In this document: piece by piece, positions 62,401 through 64,000 of the stretch
How positions within the stretch are numbered: the first letter of the stretch is position 1
Layout of the letters: each line of letters begins with the position of its first letter
Position numbers and translations under genes: made by a program
The notes under the pieces: model-generated
The model's database searches: none
Told to the model about the DNA's origin: nothing
Seen by the model: only the letters and a program-made list of their open reading frames with translations
Assembly (NCBI RefSeq): GCF_963576615.1
Contig: NC_088708.1
Span: 51,013,196-51,077,195, forward strand
Length of the DNA: 64,000 nucleotides
Direction of reading: 5' to 3'
Source of the DNA: Watersipora subatra
Taxonomy: Eukaryota > Bryozoa > Gymnolaemata > Cheilostomatida > Watersiporidae

Positions 62401-64000
62401 TAGTTATATACGTGTGCTGACTTAAAAGTTTATAGTCAAAGCTATAATAATGCTACGAATGAATATTTGCTCTCGCTTGTGTATTTTACACGAAATTTTC
62501 CACGCGTACATGAGAGAAGTCGATCATCGTGTCTCTTCTAAACGTTCTAAGAATGTTTTCGGCAAACTATATTTCGGTGTCTTTTTTATTTCGACGTGTG
62601 TTATGAGCACACCGACGGCCAAATTTTAACTCGGGCGAAACTTCTCTCAAATTCGTATGGTGAAATAAAATTCGTATAGCGAGGTGAAGATATCGCAATG
62701 TTTGACTTCGTAAGGTGAAAAAATCGTATATCAGGGTAATCGTATCTCGAGGGTGCACTGTACTTACTTCTGTTGTTTACTAGCTTTATTGTGGACTAGC
62801 TTGCTGTACATACTGTTCTCTAGCTACATTAGACTACATAATCGTGTCTCTATACTAGTGCTGGGCACGGGTAGTAATACTCGTTGAACTCGCGGGTTTA
62901 TCTTCTCTCGAGTATCGGGTAATAGAGATTTCGGGTATTCCGGTCCTTCGGGTTCGGGTTTTGACTTTCAAGTTCGGGTTTTGGTACACGGATCCGTCGG
63001 GTAGTGTTAACAAAAACTCGGTCTATTGCACCCTGCGCTCTTAGTCTGGGACCACAGGGCATTTCTGTGTCATTTTTGCTAAGGAGGCATGACAATGAGG
63101 TTTAACGAGTCTTTAATTTAATAGATAGAATAAAATATATCATACCTTATTTACTATGCCTACTAGAAATATTGCAGTCAATCAGTGATTACTTGTCATT
63201 AAAAGGTGAGAAGAAATACTTACATCAAATTTTATTTGCGCAATTAGCCAACTCGGCTTCGTAAACAAATCTATGCCATTTTTAATACGGCGCGTGTTCG
63301 CTATCACCGATAACACATAGGTTCTTAGTCTGTTTCCGCTATCGCCTTGTTAGAAACAGCTATCAGCGTTGATAGTAGCAGTGAACATTTAATAACTCTG
63401 TTTAAATTGATTACCACAGCTAGCTATTATGGATTACATAATTCTTATAACCAAGTTTTACTAAACCAACAAGCCTTACTAACGGAAAAAGCCGATAATG
63501 TAAAGTTTTTTATGATATTTAGAGCACCATCTACAAAAAGTCAGAGAGGTACATAGAACATGCTTAAGTATTAAGCTACCATAGACCCTATCTTTTGCCA
63601 CCTGTTGACACGAAAATGCTCTGTAGCCCCAGACTATCTTGACTGTTTAACAATCCACCTGTTAACGCTGCGAGTACGAATGTCAGTCAATAAAAACTGA
63701 AAAATGATAAATAAATTAAAAAGAAATATAATTGCTTTGTAAATTTGAAGATATATCTGTTTAGAAAATTTAAACATAAAATCCATATCAACAAACCCGA
63801 TACCCGAAAAACCCGTAGGCAAAGAAATACCCGAGCCTAGCACTACTAGCTACCCGATACTCGAAAAACCCGAACAGAAGGGGGCGGGTCTAAACCCGTT
63901 GACCAAGAAGTACTCGTGCCCAGCACTACTCTATACACAACTGTCATTCCATCCGATGTTGTTGGCCCAGGCGAGTAAGCTCTCCATTGCAGGTTTTGCT
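53447..64000 (+). CDS. ZRANB1: Ubiquitin thioesterase ZRANB1/TRABID, 3'-partial
   Basis: OTU-family deubiquitinase that cleaves Lys29-, Lys33- and Lys63-linked chains and acts in Wnt/APC signalling. Exons: 53447-54599, 54779-54850, 58192-58390, 59250-59368 and probably 63993 onward. Residues 1-384 are in one exon: NZF fingers with Cys11/14/25/28, Cys71/74/85/88 and Cys180/183/194/197, then the ankyrin-like ubiquitin-binding domain (about 245-345). OTU follows, with SGDCLLDSVLQATWG placing the catalytic Cys at about 442 (human 443). DIEDLLPSI, INWSLEL, YALWNR and EEQWDQDWSYILSLA match human closely. About 515 of roughly 700 residues are in the window; the catalytic His lies beyond. Start chosen at 53447 because MADETKPKWDCEYC aligns with MSERGIKWACEYC; a TTTTAG acceptor ends ten bases upstream, so the 5' UTR is spliced. 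Confidence 0.96.
55276..55485 (+). repeat. 18-bp tandem repeat of fused splice-site-like units
   Basis: Twelve copies of GTGTTGTTACAGGTAACG, a few with ATTG or TTATGG variants. Each copy reads as a weak acceptor, TTGTTACAG, joined directly to a donor-like GTAACG. It lies in the ZRANB1 intron between exons 2 and 3. The open frames of 89-99 codons on both strands are artefacts of the period. Confidence 0.95.
55914..56000 (+). repeat. Short tandem repeat TAGTTATAAYGTAAATATTT
   Basis: Four imperfect copies of about 20 bases in the same ZRANB1 intron. The surrounding 56000-57480 has no recognised element. Confidence 0.85.
57491..57788 (+). repeat. 48-bp tandem repeat, about 6 copies
   Basis: The unit contains TACCCAACTATTTCAGTAGA, ATACAAGCTAAGGC and ATCTACCTGCAG. 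Single-base changes alternate between copies (GGCATATC and GGCGCATC types). It lies in the ZRANB1 intron, about 400 bases before exon 3. Confidence 0.95.
59738..60718. mobile_element. Probable inverted-repeat element with 23-bp ends
   Basis: TCACAGAAACCATGGTTAAG plus TCG (59738-59760) is exactly complementary to 60696-60718. About 935 bases lie between, without a coding frame. No convincing target duplication flanks it, so the true ends may be further out or the element is old. It lies in the ZRANB1 intron 59369-63992. Confidence 0.55.
60767..62760. mobile_element. 1994-bp pogo/Tigger-type non-autonomous element, 22-bp TIRs, TA target
   Basis: The left end CAGTGCACCCTCGAGATACG plus AT (60767-60788) is exactly complementary to the right end (62739-62760). 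TA flanks both sides (60765-60766 and 62761-62762). CAGT-type ends with TA duplication and a TAATCCGTTCCAGG subterminal block are typical of Tc1/mariner pogo-Tigger elements. A 29-base subterminal motif (TCGTATGGTGAAAAAATCGT...) occurs in the same orientation at 60812-60840 and 62708-62736. No transposase remains. An ATAC microsatellite lies inside. Confidence 0.88.
61798..61866. repeat. (CATA)n microsatellite
   Basis: Seventeen near-perfect CATA steps within the pogo-type element; the apparent poly-Met/Cys/Val/Tyr frame on the minus strand is an artefact of it. Confidence 0.95.
62856..63928. mobile_element. 1073-bp hAT-type non-autonomous element with perfect 8-bp target duplication
   Basis: The left end is TAGTGCTGGGCACGGGTA and the right end is the complement TACTCGTGCCCAGCACTA, with one mismatch. 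CTCTATAC flanks both sides (62848-62855 and 63929-63936). The TIR family and 8-bp duplication fit hAT. Subterminal regions are rich in short CGGGT/ACCCG motifs (62890-62960 on one side, 63795-63890 on the other). No transposase frame is present. It ends 64 bases before the putative ZRANB1 exon 5. Confidence 0.9.
63993..64000 (+). CDS. ZRANB1: Putative start of ZRANB1 exon 5
   Basis: CTCCATTGCAG at 63982-63992 is a good acceptor, and the phase left by the previous exon (one G) gives Gly-Phe-Ala after ...LARQP. The human continuation is GASLEQTH. Only eight bases are visible. The alternative acceptor at 63970 would hit a stop at once. Confidence 0.5.

Overview
The window is animal nuclear DNA: AT-rich, with GT-AG introns, dispersed mobile-element debris and many minisatellites. 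Protein similarity is to bilaterian gene families, and the spread-out, repeat-filled introns suggest an invertebrate, possibly a lophotrochozoan such as a mollusc or bryozoan. The species cannot be fixed from the sequence. No bacterial, phage, CRISPR or operon features are present.

Three protein-coding genes can be read. (1) 3492-47069, plus strand: an alpha-2/delta auxiliary subunit of voltage-gated calcium channels, most like the alpha-2/delta-3 type, in 29 recognised coding exons whose phases all agree. The signal-peptide exon(s) are not found and probably lie upstream of the window. (2) 47652-48460, minus strand, tail-to-tail with gene 1: NDUFA5, a complex I accessory subunit. Three exons are recognised and the first few codons are missing. 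(3) 53447 to beyond the window end, plus strand: the deubiquitinase ZRANB1/TRABID, with three NZF zinc fingers, the ankyrin-like domain and the first half of the OTU domain including the catalytic Cys. Four exons are clear, and a fifth appears to start in the last 8 bases.

The non-coding part is dominated by repeats. By region: a 25-bp satellite at 1-582; introns of gene 1 with Helitron-like elements (7922-8819 minus; 27504-28535 and 28540-29178 head to tail), a nested hAT-like element in a fold-back (18940-20290), several minisatellites, and a very homogeneous 30-bp array (33202-34064) with a two-variant alternating zone; a Tigger-like relic (48652-49332) and a 5'-truncated LINE (50375-51225) between NDUFA5 and ZRANB1; an element with 8-bp target duplications just upstream of the ZRANB1 start (52650-53248); and in the ZRANB1 introns an 18-bp array of fused splice-site look-alikes (55276-55485), a pogo/Tigger-type element (60767-62760) and a hAT-type element (62856-63928).

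The three genes have unrelated jobs (channel trafficking, respiration, ubiquitin editing); nothing suggests joint function. The most informative observations are the precisely delimited mobile elements, the ordered satellite, and the lineage-specific Ser/Thr-rich insert in the calcium-channel subunit. I found no evidence for an undescribed multi-gene system.
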